Positions 6,768 through 13,609 of a stretch of DNA of 15,966 nt are shown one piece after another (position 1 is the first letter of the stretch; each line of letters starts with the position of its first letter). The notes below the pieces were generated by a model, which was not told where the DNA came from, ran no database searches, and saw only the letters and a program-made list of their open reading frames with translations. The position numbers and the translations under genes were made by a program. The stretch is taken from NCBI GenBank assembly GCA_050742255.1, contig JBOGHU010000022.1:1-15966 (forward strand), written 5' to 3'. This stretch comes from JBOGHU01 sp050742255. GTDB lineage: Bacteria > Actinomycetota > Acidimicrobiia > Acidimicrobiales > CADCSY01.

Positions 6768-7792
6768 CGCGAGGCAGTGGCGTCGGCCCGGCGGGACTCG
6801 ACCAGGGGAGCGGGCACCACCGACAGCACGCGGGCCAGGATGGCGTCGGCCTCGACCTGCTCCACCAGGGCCTCGTAGGAGAGCACCAGCCGGTGGCGCA
6901 GCACGTCGAGGGCCACGTCGAACACGTCCTGGGGGACGGCGTAGTCGCGCCCCCGCAGGAGGGCCAGGCCCCGGGCGGCGGCGATCAGCCCCAGGCTGCC
7001 CCGGGGGCTGGCGCCGTAGGCGACGTAGGGCGCCACCTCGGCCACGCCGTGGTCAGCCGGCGCCCGGGTGGTGAGCACCAGGCGCACGGCGTAGTCGGTG
7101 ACCCCGGCGTCGACGAAGACGTCGTCGGCGGCGTCCTGGAGGGCGGACAGGCTCTCGACGGTGGTCACCCTGGAGGCGGCGGGCGGGCGCACCCCCATGC
7201 GACGGACAACCTCGATCTCCTGGCCCTGGGTGGGGTAGCCCACGACCAGCTTCATGAGGAAGCGGTCGCGCTGGGCCTCGGGCAGGGCGTAGACGCCCTC
7301 GCTCTCGATGGGGTTCTGGGTAGCCAGGACGAGGAACGGCTCGGGTACCGGGTGGGTGACGCCGGCGATGGAGACGTGGCGCTCGGCCATGACCTCGAGC
7401 AGCGCCGACTGGACCTTCGCCGGCGCCCGGTTGATCTCGTCGGCGAGGACGAAATTGGCGAAGACCGGCCCCAGCTCGACGTCGAAGTCCTCGGTCGAGG
7501 CCCGGTAGATGCGGGTGCCCACGATGTCGGAGGGGATGAGGTCGGGCGTGAACTGCAGGCGGGCGAAGGTCCCCCCCACCACCTTGGCCACCGTCTCCGC
7601 CGCCAGGGTCTTGGCCAGGCCGGGGACCCCTTCGATCAGGCAGTGGCCCCGGGCCAGGAGGCACACCAGCAGCCGCTCGAGGAGGCGGTCCTGGCCCACG
7701 ATGACCCTCTTGGCCTCGAAGAGGACGCGCTCGAGGCGGGCCGCCTCCTCGATGGGGGGGGCAGGGTGGACCGACGGGTTGCCGTCGCTCAT
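6764..7792 (-). CDS. moxR: MoxR-family AAA+ ATPase
   Basis: This is a 342-residue AAA+ ATPase of the MoxR group. Walker A is GVPGLAKT (55-62), Walker B LADEI (116-120), sensor 1 ATQNP (157-161), and the EAQRDRF motif (172-178) precedes the lid domain. MoxR proteins act as chaperones with VWA partners, some in inserting metal cofactors, others in envelope stress. Here it heads an operon with DUF58 and VWA genes, both 4-base-overlapped. I chose ATG 7792 because a -10 box TAGGGT (7805-7800) lies 7 bases before it; the frame runs on to 7867 but that stretch is the divergent promoter region. Confidence 0.92.
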   Translation of the reverse strand: MSDGNPSVHPAPPIEEAARLERVLFEAKRVIVGQDRLLERLLVCLLARGHCLIEGVPGLAKTLAAETVAKVVGGTFARLQFTPDLIPSDIVGTRIYRASTEDFDVELGPVFANFVLADEINRAPAKVQSALLEVMAERHVSIAGVTHPVPEPFLVLATQNPIESEGVYALPEAQRDRFLMKLVVGYPTQGQEIEVVRRMGVRPPAASRVTTVESLSALQDAADDVFVDAGVTDYAVRLVLTTRAPADHGVAEVAPYVAYGASPRGSLGLIAAARGLALLRGRDYAVPQDVFDVALDVLRHRLVLSYEALVEQVEADAILARVLSVVPAPLVESRRADATASR

Positions 7793-7799
7793 CGTGGTC

Positions 7800-7805
7800 A
7801 CCCTA
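7800..7805 (-). promoter_or_regulatory. -10 box TAGGGT of the moxR operon
   Basis: On the minus strand TAGGGT is followed by 7 bases and then the moxR ATG, so the mRNA is probably leaderless. No ribosome-binding site is visible ahead of the ATG. Confidence 0.45.
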
Positions 7806-7874
7806 TCGGGGCTCCGCCGACCGCCGGCCGCGGCCGCCCGAGCGCATCCGGCCGGCACCGCCGGCATCGGCGTC
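7806..7874. promoter_or_regulatory. Divergent control region with GC palindromes
   Basis: This lies between the -10 boxes of moxR (minus strand) and the Lrp-type gene (plus strand). It holds a perfect 12-base palindrome CGGCCGCGGCCG (7825-7836) and an inverted repeat GCCGGC-ACC-GCCGGC (7851-7865), the second about where a -35 box of the rightward promoter would lie. Either could be an operator. In DNA this GC-rich both may be chance. Confidence 0.3.
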
Positions 7875-7880
7875 TACCAT
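7875..7880 (+). promoter_or_regulatory. -10 box TACCAT
   Basis: CTACCATGA is found here and again at 8636-8644, each time ahead of a gene with a leader and a good Shine-Dalgarno sequence. Transcription would start near 7887, giving a leader of about 25 bases. The ATG embedded at 7879 is in a different frame and is not used as a gene start. Confidence 0.4.
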
Positions 7881-7912
7881 GAGCGTGACCAGTCCGGACC
7901 AGAGGAGGGCGC

Positions 7913-8149
7913 ATGGCCATCACCGCGTACATCCTGATACAGACCGAGGTGGGCAAGGCGGCTCGGGTCGCCGAGGAGGTGAGCGCCATCGACGGGGTCG
8001 TCTCGTCGGAGGACGTGACCGGCCCCTACGACGTGATCGCCGTGGCCGAGTCCGCGACCGTCGACGACCTCGGCAAGCTGGTCGTCAGCCAGGTGCAGAT
8101 GGTCGACGGCATCACCCGGACCCTGACCTGCCCGGTGGTGCGGCTGTAG
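7913..8149 (+). CDS. Stand-alone Lrp/AsnC ligand-binding (RAM) protein
   Basis: This is a 78-residue protein equal to the effector-binding half of Lrp/AsnC regulators, with no helix-turn-helix. The pattern VKA-like start, GPYDVIAVAE (near 37-46) and a C-terminal TLTCPVV strand fit the beta-alpha-beta-beta-alpha-beta RAM fold. Such small proteins form rings that bind amino acids or related ligands, but they cannot bind DNA by themselves. A strong Shine-Dalgarno sequence (AGGAGGG, 7903-7909) stands just before the ATG. It is divergent from moxR and convergent with the next membrane gene. A partner regulator or enzyme is not visible in the window. Confidence 0.85.
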   Translation: MAITAYILIQTEVGKAARVAEEVSAIDGVVSSEDVTGPYDVIAVAESATVDDLGKLVVSQVQMVDGITRTLTCPVVRL

Positions 8150-8180
8150 TTGAGCTGCCCGGCGGAGAGGAAGCGGCGCC

Positions 8181-8546
8181 CTACCTGATGAGCAGGGCCC
8201 GGATGGCGAGGCCCATGAGGAACAGCCCGCCCAGCCCGTACAGCAGGTACAGGTGGTGACGCATCTGGTCCCGGTAGGAGTAGACGATCCCCACGGTGAT
8301 GACGGCCACGAAGCCGTAGAACATGTGGAACTGGGGTGCCTCGAGGCCCTGGCCGGCGACCATGGCCACGCCCAGGCCGACCTGGACGAAGATGGCGACC
8401 TCCGCCGCCACCGTGAACCACCACAGGGCGCGGGTCCGAAGCCCCGGGACCCAGTGGGCGCCGAGCGCCCACAGCCCGGCCAGGCCGTTGCCGACTATGA
8501 CCATCCACGCCCAGCCCGCGTGCAGGTCCGCCAGGACCGACGTCAC
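8181..8546 (-). CDS. Small four-helix membrane protein, function unknown
   Basis: From GTG 8546 this is a 121-residue protein with four likely membrane helices (about 10-30, 41-64, 72-91, 99-117). I do not recognise the family. Histidines sit at or near helix ends (His9, His31, His74, His97, His98), a pattern that could suit heme or metal binding, but this is only suggestive. Start 8546 has GAGGGA five bases upstream; the frame is open to ATG 8612, but those residues are Arg- and Gly-rich and the region overlaps the divergent promoter. It converges on the Lrp-type gene with 31 bases between. Confidence 0.65.
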   Translation of the reverse strand: MTSVLADLHAGWAWMVIVGNGLAGLWALGAHWVPGLRTRALWWFTVAAEVAIFVQVGLGVAMVAGQGLEAPQFHMFYGFVAVITVGIVYSYRDQMRHHLYLLYGLGGLFLMGLAIRALLIR

Positions 8547-8636
8547 CCCGGTCCCTCGACCGCGCCGAGCCGGACCAGGGTGGCCACGACGTCGGATCAT
8601 GGCACGGAGCATCGGGTCCGGGGCAGACCGGGCGCG

Positions 8637-8642
8637 CTACCA
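8637..8642 (+). promoter_or_regulatory. -10 box TACCAT before the small peptide gene
   Basis: TACCAT is set in the same CTACCATGA context as at 7875. The predicted transcript starts near 8649 and has a leader of about 50 bases with a hairpin (8663-8680) just before the Shine-Dalgarno sequence. Confidence 0.4.
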
Positions 8643-8662
8643 TGACCGACAGAGCAGGAGAG

Positions 8663-8680
8663 CGTGCCGGTGGTGGCACG
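8663..8680 (+). repeat. Leader hairpin directly upstream of a Shine-Dalgarno sequence
   Basis: CGTGCC (8663-8668) pairs perfectly with GGCACG (8675-8680) around a GGTGGT loop. The ribosome-binding sequence GAGGAGGG begins at 8683, so folding could change access to it. No further structure marks it as a known riboswitch. Confidence 0.4.
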
Positions 8681-8701
8681 CAGAGGAGGGAGCTGGTCGC
8701 G

Positions 8702-8794
8702 ATGGACGGATTCACGGCACTCATGCTCATCGGGGGGATCGGGGGGACCCTCCTGGGTGTGATCGGGTTGGCCGCCTCACCGTGGCGACGGTGA
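8702..8794 (+). CDS. 30-residue hydrophobic peptide
   Basis: ATG 8702 opens a 30-codon frame ending at TGA 8792-8794. It encodes a glycine-rich hydrophobic segment (about residues 5-25, with IGGIGGTLLG) and a basic tail SPWRR, so it is likely a single-pass membrane peptide with the tail in the cytoplasm. A strong GAGGAGGG (8683-8690) lies 11 bases ahead. It sits between a promoter and the DUF6458-like gene, which also encodes a small membrane protein, so the two may work together. No family is recognised. It is too short for routine gene calling. Confidence 0.55.
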   Translation: MDGFTALMLIGGIGGTLLGVIGLAASPWRR

Positions 8795-8800
8795 GCGCCG

Positions 8801-8822
8801 GGTGGCGACGGTCGTCGCCACC
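8801..8822 (+). repeat. Perfect 9-10 bp hairpin with a competing second left arm
   Basis: GGTGGCGAC (8801-8809) pairs with GTCGCCACC (8814-8822). The left arm lies in a direct repeat: GTGGCGACGGT occurs at 8782-8792 and 8802-8812. The right arm can therefore pair with either copy, giving two exclusive folds. The first copy overlaps the last codons of the small peptide gene. No T-tract follows, so it looks more like a switch or processing site than a plain terminator. Confidence 0.5.
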
Positions 8823-8863
8823 GCCCCCCGCCTCCCGGCCGCCTGCCGAGGGAGGGCCCTGAC

Positions 8864-9106
8864 GTGGGCATCGGGGTCACCGTCTTCCTGCTGGCAGCGG
8901 GCGCCATCCTCACCTTTGCGGTCGACGTGGTTGTCCAGGGCATCGATCTCGACACCGTGGGCATCATCCTGATGATCGTCGGCGGGCTGGGCCTGCTGCT
9001 GTTCCTGGTGGTCTGGGGCGGGCTCTCCCCCTACGGCCGACCCTACGGGCGGGGGCCGGGCCGACGGCGGCGCGAGGAGACGGTCATCCGGGACGAGCCC
9101 GGCTGA
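8864..9106 (+). CDS. DUF6458-like small membrane protein
   Basis: This is an 80-residue protein with two membrane helices (about 3-24 and 31-53) and a short Gly/Arg-rich charged tail (about 55-80). The pattern MGIG followed by a helix, GIDLDTVGIILMIVGG and a basic tail is what I know as the DUF6458 type from actinobacteria; the function is not known. It starts at GTG 8864 with GAGGGAGGG (8849-8857) ahead. It probably shares a transcript with the 30-residue peptide upstream. Its stop lies one base from the stop of the convergent PH-domain gene. Confidence 0.75.
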   Translation: MGIGVTVFLLAAGAILTFAVDVVVQGIDLDTVGIILMIVGGLGLLLFLVVWGGLSPYGRPYGRGPGRRRREETVIRDEPG

Positions 9107-9107
9107 G

Positions 9108-9728
9108 CTAGAGCCGGTCGAGGAGCTGGGTCTTCTTGGCCCCGAACTCGGCGTCGCTGATCACGCCCCGTCGGCGCAGCTGGTCGAGCTTGTCGAGCTG
9201 GTCGAGCACGGACTCCTCGCCACCCTCCCGGGCCGGGTGCCCGTGCCGCATGCGGGCGGCGTTGTCCTCTATCTGGCGGTAGATCTCGTTCTGGACCTGG
9301 GTGGGGTGGGAGATGTCGGAGAAGCTCTGGCGCCCGCTCTCCCCCGCCGATTCGATGACGAGGTCGCCGGATCGCAGGATCCGCTCGACCAGGCTCTGGT
9401 GGCAGAACACGGTGTTGACGTGCTCGAGGGGGATCTCGATCCGCCGGCGGGTGAGCACCCCGGCCCGGTGGATCAGTCGGTCGGTGGTCACCACGAAGTT
9501 GGTGGTGACCCACCGGCAGTAGCGGACCACGAACCACCCGAGGACGGCGACGATCACCACCGCAGCCATGACCTGGAACACCTCCGGCGCTCCCTGCAGG
9601 GCCAACGCCACCAGAGCCACCGGGGCCGCCGCCAGCGCCGCCGCCGGACCGGCGAGGAACTGCCAGTGGGGCCGCAGGTCGACCACCACCTCCTCGGCGT
9701 CGTTCAGCATGCGGCGGGGGAACGTCAC
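9108..9728 (-). CDS. PH-domain (bPH2/YdbS-like) membrane protein with SHOCT tail
   Basis: This is a 206-residue protein. Two membrane helices (about 26-44 and 50-69) are followed by a bacterial PH domain (about 72-150) beginning TTNFVVTTDRLIHRAG and containing IPLEHVNTV (99-107). A C-terminal SHOCT module (about 173-206) follows, with the LDQLRRRGVISDAEF pattern that usually serves oligomerisation or partner binding. Such proteins sit at the membrane with the PH domain in the cytoplasm; the substrate is unknown. The start is GTG 9728, with the -10 box TACGCT (9741-9736) 7 bases ahead, so the gene is likely leaderless and transcribed on its own despite lying downstream of def. Confidence 0.88.
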   Translation of the reverse strand: MTFPRRMLNDAEEVVVDLRPHWQFLAGPAAALAAAPVALVALALQGAPEVFQVMAAVVIVAVLGWFVVRYCRWVTTNFVVTTDRLIHRAGVLTRRRIEIPLEHVNTVFCHQSLVERILRSGDLVIESAGESGRQSFSDISHPTQVQNEIYRQIEDNAARMRHGHPAREGGEESVLDQLDKLDQLRRRGVISDAEFGAKKTQLLDRL

Positions 9729-9735
9729 CCCTGGC

Positions 9736-9741
9736 AGCGTA
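9736..9741 (-). promoter_or_regulatory. -10 box TACGCT of a leaderless promoter
   Basis: On the minus strand TACGCT is followed by 7 bases and then the GTG start of the PH/SHOCT gene. It lies in the 30-base gap after def. Confidence 0.45.
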
Positions 9742-9758
9742 GCCCCCCAGCCGCTCGC

Positions 9759-10256
9759 TCAGCGGTAGACGCGACGGCGGAAGACCCGGTCGTCGGCCAC
9801 CACCTGGTCGAGGAAGAGCCGTCCGTCGAGGTGGTCCAGCTCGTGGAGGGCGGCCCGGGCCTCGAAGCCGTCGAGCTCGAGGCGGCGCGCCTCGCCGTTC
9901 GGACCGATCCCCTCGAGGCAGACCCGGGCGGGCCGGGCCACGTCGCCGGTGAGGTCGGGCACGCTCATGCACCCCTCCCGGGCCACCTCCCGGCCCGACG
10001 AGGCGACCACGGCCGGGTCGAAGAGGACGATCTCGCCGTGGCAGGAGCGGGTCTTGGGGTGCCCGGTGACGTCGAGGCAGAACGCCCGCAGCGGGACGCC
10101 GATCTGGGGGGCGGCCAGCCCGACGCAGTGCGACGTGGCGCGCATCGTGTCGACCAGGTCGGTGGCGACGGCCAGGGCGCCCCTGTCGAGGTCCCCGACC
10201 GGCTGGCAGGGCCGGGCCAGGACGGGGTCGGGGAGGAGCAGGACGGTGCGGACCAC
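9759..10256 (-). CDS. def: Peptide deformylase
   Basis: This is a 165-residue metalloenzyme that removes the formyl group from the first Met of new proteins at the ribosome exit. All three motifs are present: CVGLAAPQ (44-51; the usual first Gly is Cys), EGCMS (94-98; usually EGCLS) with metal-ligand Cys96, and HELDH (138-142) with His138, Glu139 and His142. The metal site is complete, so it should be active. The start is GTG 10256, 11 bases after the stop of the ACT gene, so the two are probably co-transcribed. The motif variants suggest a divergent or second def copy. Confidence 0.93.
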   Translation of the reverse strand: MVRTVLLLPDPVLARPCQPVGDLDRGALAVATDLVDTMRATSHCVGLAAPQIGVPLRAFCLDVTGHPKTRSCHGEIVLFDPAVVASSGREVAREGCMSVPDLTGDVARPARVCLEGIGPNGEARRLELDGFEARAALHELDHLDGRLFLDQVVADDRVFRRRVYR

Positions 10257-10267
10257 CCCCGGTCTGC

Positions 10268-10807
10268 TCAGAGCGTCTCGACGTCGTCGGGACGCAGGTG
10301 GATCTCCACGCCGAGGTCCTCGGCCAGCACCTCCAGCTCGGCCCCGAGGCGGTCGGCGTCCCCGCCGGGGGGGAGGGTGACCTCGAGGAGCATGACGTAG
10401 GCGGGCTCGTCGGACGGGCCCACCACCCGCGTGCTGAGATCGGCGATGTTGGCCCGGTGCTCGGCCAGGAGGCGGGTCACGCGGTGGACTATGCCGGGCC
10501 GGTCGGCACCGTAGACCGACACCGCCCAGCTCGACGCCGCCGGCGGTCCCGGCACCGCCTCGGGGGCCAGGGGACGCACCACCACGGTGAGGCCGAGGTC
10601 GGCCACCTCGGCGGCCACCGCCGCCTCCAGGGCCGCAGGGTCCCGGTCGCTCGGCACCTCCACCACCAGCATCATGGCGAAGTGGCCGGCCAGGTTGGTC
10701 ATGGCCGTGTCCTCCAGGTTCGCCCCCCGCTCCATGAGCGCCCCGGTGAGGGCGGCGACCATGCCCGGCCGGTCGGGCCCGATGGCGGCGACGGCGATGC
10801 GGGCCAT
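10268..10807 (-). CDS. Double ACT-domain protein (GcvR-like)
   Basis: This is a 179-residue protein made of two ACT domains (about 2-80 and 93-170). Each begins with the signature GPDRPGM or GADRPGI followed by a helix and an EDTAMTN- or ADLSTRV-like strand. ACT domains bind amino acids. Two in tandem with nothing else is the layout of GcvR, a regulator of glycine cleavage in E. coli that acts by protein contact, and of related formyltetrahydrofolate deformylase N-termini. I chose ATG 10807 with GGAG five bases ahead rather than GTG 10810. A -10 box TAACCT (10843-10838) lies upstream. It is divergent from pcrA and followed closely by def; glycine/one-carbon metabolism is a possible but unproven link to formyl-Met processing. 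Confidence 0.82.
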   Translation of the reverse strand: MARIAVAAIGPDRPGMVAALTGALMERGANLEDTAMTNLAGHFAMMLVVEVPSDRDPAALEAAVAAEVADLGLTVVVRPLAPEAVPGPPAASSWAVSVYGADRPGIVHRVTRLLAEHRANIADLSTRVVGPSDEPAYVMLLEVTLPPGGDADRLGAELEVLAEDLGVEIHLRPDDVETL

Positions 10808-10837
10808 CACGCTCCGATCCGCTCCCTCACCCGCAGG

Positions 10838-10843
10838 AGGTTA
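10838..10843 (-). promoter_or_regulatory. -10 box TAACCT for the ACT-def transcript
   Basis: On the minus strand TAACCT is about 30 bases before ATG 10807, leaving a short leader with a GGAG ribosome-binding site. It is the same hexamer as before the cfa gene. Confidence 0.4.
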
Positions 10844-10895
10844 CAGGGACACCCGGTGGGGCCCGACCATCCACCACCGCGTCACACCCCCTTCC

Positions 10896-10901
10896 TAGGC
10901 T
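10896..10901 (+). promoter_or_regulatory. -10 box TAGGCT of pcrA
   Basis: TAGGCT is followed by 6 bases and then ATG 10908. No Shine-Dalgarno sequence lies between, so the mRNA is probably leaderless. It is divergent from the ACT gene promoter about 55 bases away. Confidence 0.45.
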
Positions 10902-10907
10902 TCGGGC

Positions 10908-13091
10908 ATGGACCCCGCCGCGCTCCTGGACGGGCTCACCGCAGGCCAGGCCCTGGCCGTGACCACCGACGCGGCACCGCTGTGCATCGTCGCCGGGGCG
11001 GGCTCGGGCAAGACCCGGGTCCTCACCCGACGGGTGGCCTTCCTGGTCGCCGTCCAGGGCGCCTCGCCCTACTCGGTGCTGGCCATCACGTTCACCAACA
11101 AGGCGGCCGACGAGATGAAGGCCCGGGTGGCGGCGCTGGTGGGGCCGGTGGCCGAGAAGATGTGGGTCTGCACCTTCCACTCCGCCTGCGTGCGCATGCT
11201 GCGACGCGACGCGGCCCGGCTGGGTTACAAGCCCTCGTTCACGATCTACGACCAGGCCGATGCCGTCCGCCTCACCGGCTACATCCTCCGTGACGCCGGC
11301 GTCGACGCCAAGCGCTTCCCGCCCCGGGCCGTACACGCCGTCATCAGCCAGGCCAAGAACGACCTCGTGACCGCCGACGCCTACCACGACCGGGCCACGG
11401 GCGCCTACGAGCGGCGCATCGCCGGCATCTACCGGGAGTACCAGGCCCGCCTGCTGGCGGCCAGCGCCTTCGACTTCGACGACCTGCTGGTGCAGGCGGT
11501 CGAGCTGATGCGGCGCTGCCCCGACGTGCTCGAGCACTACCAGGCCCGCTTCCGCCACCTGCTGGTCGACGAGTACCAGGACACCAACGCCGCCCAGAAC
11601 GCCTTGGTGCTGCTCCTCGGCCGCCGGCACCGCAACGTCTGCGTGGTCGGCGACTCCGATCAGAGCGTCTACCGCTTCCGCGGGGCCGACATCCGCAACC
11701 TGCTCGAGTTCGAGTCGGCCTTCCCCGACGCCCGGGTGGTGGTTCTCGAGCAGAACTACCGCTCGACCCAGACCATCCTCGACGCCGCCAACGCGGTCAT
11801 CGCCCACAACGCCCAGCGCCGGCCGAAGACGCTGTGGACCGACCAGGCCGGCGGCGAGCCCATCGTGGCTCTGCGGGCGGCCGACGAGCACGACGAGGCG
11901 GCATGGGTGGTGCGCGAGATCGGCCGCCTGCACGACGAAGAGGGGCTGCGGTGGGGCGATGTGGCCGCCTTCTACCGCACCAATGCCCAGAGCCGGGTGA
12001 TCGAGGAAGAGCTGGTGCGCCGCAACATCCCCTACCGGGTTGTGGGCGGCCCCCGCTTCTATGACCGCAAGGAGGTGAAGGACCTGCTGGCCTACCTGCG
12101 GGCGGTGGCCAACCCGGCCGACGAGGTGTCGCTCAAGCGGGTGGTCAACGTGCCCCGCCGGGGGGTGGGTGATACCAGCATGGGGCGTCTCGACGCCTGG
12201 GCGAGGGCGTCGGGGGTGCCCTTCGGCGACGCCCTCCAGTCGGCGGAGGGTGCCGGCGTCACCGGCCGGGCTCTCCACGGCGTGCGCGAGCTGCTCGAGC
12301 TGCTCGAAGGCCTTCGGGCCGACGCCGCCGAGGGCGCGGGGCCCGCCACCCTGCTCGAGCGCATCCTCGACCGCACCGGCTACCAGGCCGAGCTCGACGC
12401 CGAGCGCACCGTCGAGGCGGCCGGGCGCATCGAGAACGTGAACGAGCTGGTCGGCACGGCCCGCAACTACGACGACCTCGACGCCTTTCTCGAGGCCGTC
12501 AGCCTGGTGGCCGACACCGACGAGGCCAGCCTCGACGATTCCTCGGTCGTGCTCATGACGCTGCACACGGCCAAGGGCCTCGAGTTCCCAGCCGTGTTCA
12601 TGGTCGGCATGGAGGACGGCGTCTTCCCGCACCTGCGCTCGCTGGGCGAGCCGGCCGAGCTGGAGGAGGAGCGCCGGCTCTGCTACGTGGGCATCACCCG
12701 GGCCTGCCACCGGCTGTACCTCACCAACGCCGTCAGCCGCAGCCTCTGGGGGTCGACCCAGTACAACCTGCCCAGCCGCTTCCTCAAGGAAGTGCCCGGG
12801 CCCTTGATGGTGACCGCCGGCGGGTCGGCGCCCTCGCGGTTCGGGGGCCGCCCCGGCCTGGTCGAGTGGGCCCAGCGGGGCGCCGGCTCGCGGCGGCCCG
12901 CTGCCGCTCGCAACAAGGGGGCCGACACGTTGGGGCTCCGGGCCGGCGACGACGTGGTCCACCCCAAGTTCGGCGAAGGCGTGATCCTGCAGATCATCGG
13001 CTCGGGCGACAAGGCCGAGGCGGTGGTGCGCTTCCCCGGCGTGGGTGAGAAGCGCCTGCTCCTCTCCTGGGCGCCCCTGAAGCGCGCCTGA
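10908..13091 (+). CDS. pcrA: ATP-dependent DNA helicase UvrD/PcrA
   Basis: This is a 727-residue superfamily 1A 3'-5' DNA helicase, acting in repair and in clearing replication forks. In order: Q-motif region LTAGQALAV (10-18), Walker A AGAGSGKT (29-36), motif Ia TFTNKAADEM (61-70), Walker B VDEYQD (220-225), motif III GDSDQSVYRFRGAD, motif IV with QNYRST, motif V/VI LHTAKGLEF (552-560), then ERRLCYVGITRA. A C-terminal Tudor-like domain (about 680-727, GDDVVHPKFGEG) resembles the RNA polymerase-binding end of PcrA. Length and order fit PcrA, and nothing is missing. Start ATG 10908 is supported by its -10 box. It is transcribed alone and converges on the next gene. Confidence 0.95.
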   Translation: MDPAALLDGLTAGQALAVTTDAAPLCIVAGAGSGKTRVLTRRVAFLVAVQGASPYSVLAITFTNKAADEMKARVAALVGPVAEKMWVCTFHSACVRMLRRDAARLGYKPSFTIYDQADAVRLTGYILRDAGVDAKRFPPRAVHAVISQAKNDLVTADAYHDRATGAYERRIAGIYREYQARLLAASAFDFDDLLVQAVELMRRCPDVLEHYQARFRHLLVDEYQDTNAAQNALVLLLGRRHRNVCVVGDSDQSVYRFRGADIRNLLEFESAFPDARVVVLEQNYRSTQTILDAANAVIAHNAQRRPKTLWTDQAGGEPIVALRAADEHDEAAWVVREIGRLHDEEGLRWGDVAAFYRTNAQSRVIEEELVRRNIPYRVVGGPRFYDRKEVKDLLAYLRAVANPADEVSLKRVVNVPRRGVGDTSMGRLDAWARASGVPFGDALQSAEGAGVTGRALHGVRELLELLEGLRADAAEGAGPATLLERILDRTGYQAELDAERTVEAAGRIENVNELVGTARNYDDLDAFLEAVSLVADTDEASLDDSSVVLMTLHTAKGLEFPAVFMVGMEDGVFPHLRSLGEPAELEEERRLCYVGITRACHRLYLTNAVSRSLWGSTQYNLPSRFLKEVPGPLMVTAGGSAPSRFGGRPGLVEWAQRGAGSRRPAAARNKGADTLGLRAGDDVVHPKFGEGVILQIIGSGDKAEAVVRFPGVGEKRLLLSWAPLKRA

Positions 13092-13115
13092 GCCTGCCGA
13101 GGCCACGGCGGCCCG

Positions 13116-13604
13116 TCAGGGGCGGGGCCCGCCCGAGGTGCGCAGATCGACGACGACGGTGCCGGCCTCGACCGTGGCCGGGTAGCCGGTGAGCCCCGTG
13201 CCGTCGGCGGGGAAGGTCGATCCCCCGCACGGGTCGCGAAAGCGGCGGCCCTCGACCACCAGCAGGCAGCGGGGCGCGCGGGCCGCCCCAGGGGCGTAGG
13301 CCTCGAAGGCCAGCCATCCCTCCTCGGGGGTGCCGCCGAGGTGCTGGAGGTATATCTCCCGCCCGCGGTTGAGGGGATCCTTGAAGAGGGCCGGCCCCCG
13401 TTCGGCGACTTCCGCCGCCAGCCGGGTGGCCCGGCCGACCCGGAACACGGGGTCGCCCAGGTTGGCCTCGTCGGGGCGCTGCGACGCGTACACGACTGCC
13501 AACCAGACCAGGACGCCGGCGATCACCACGGCGGCCGAGGACAGGGCCAGCACCGTGCCGGGCGGCGTCCTCGGGCGGGGGCGGTAGGGGCGGGTCTCGG
13601 CCAC
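13116..13604 (-). CDS. Membrane-anchored protein with a degenerate Rieske-like domain
   Basis: This is a 162-residue protein with a basic cytoplasmic N-terminus (1-16), one membrane helix (about 17-40) and an outside domain. The C-terminal third reads RFRDPCGGSTFPADG, then GYPA and VVVDL. This follows the Rieske pattern C-x-C-H-G-S-x-F-x-x-D-G and G-P-A. The first cluster motif has a Cys (PRCLL) but no CxH, and the second has Gly where His should be, so a 2Fe-2S cluster is not expected. It may be a structural relative of QcrA. The start is GTG 13604 with the possible -10 box GATACT 7 bases ahead. The Rieske resemblance is my reading of the motif and needs a profile search; otherwise it is a hypothetical secreted-domain protein. 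Confidence 0.6.
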   Translation of the reverse strand: MAETRPYRPRPRTPPGTVLALSSAAVVIAGVLVWLAVVYASQRPDEANLGDPVFRVGRATRLAAEVAERGPALFKDPLNRGREIYLQHLGGTPEEGWLAFEAYAPGAARAPRCLLVVEGRRFRDPCGGSTFPADGTGLTGYPATVEAGTVVVDLRTSGGPRP

Positions 13605-13609
13605 GCCCC

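Noticed and set aside
6752..7882. 376-codon plus frame over moxR
   Set aside because: It is antisense to a complete MoxR ATPase and is Gly/His/Asp-rich without motifs.
7879..8259. 126-codon frame from ATG 7879
   Set aside because: Its ATG is inside a -10 box and the frame overlaps the RAM-domain gene, which has the better ribosome site and a family match.
10827..13106. 759-codon open frame antisense to pcrA
   Set aside because: It mirrors the codon pattern of the helicase on the other strand and has no recognisable domain; it is a GC-content shadow.
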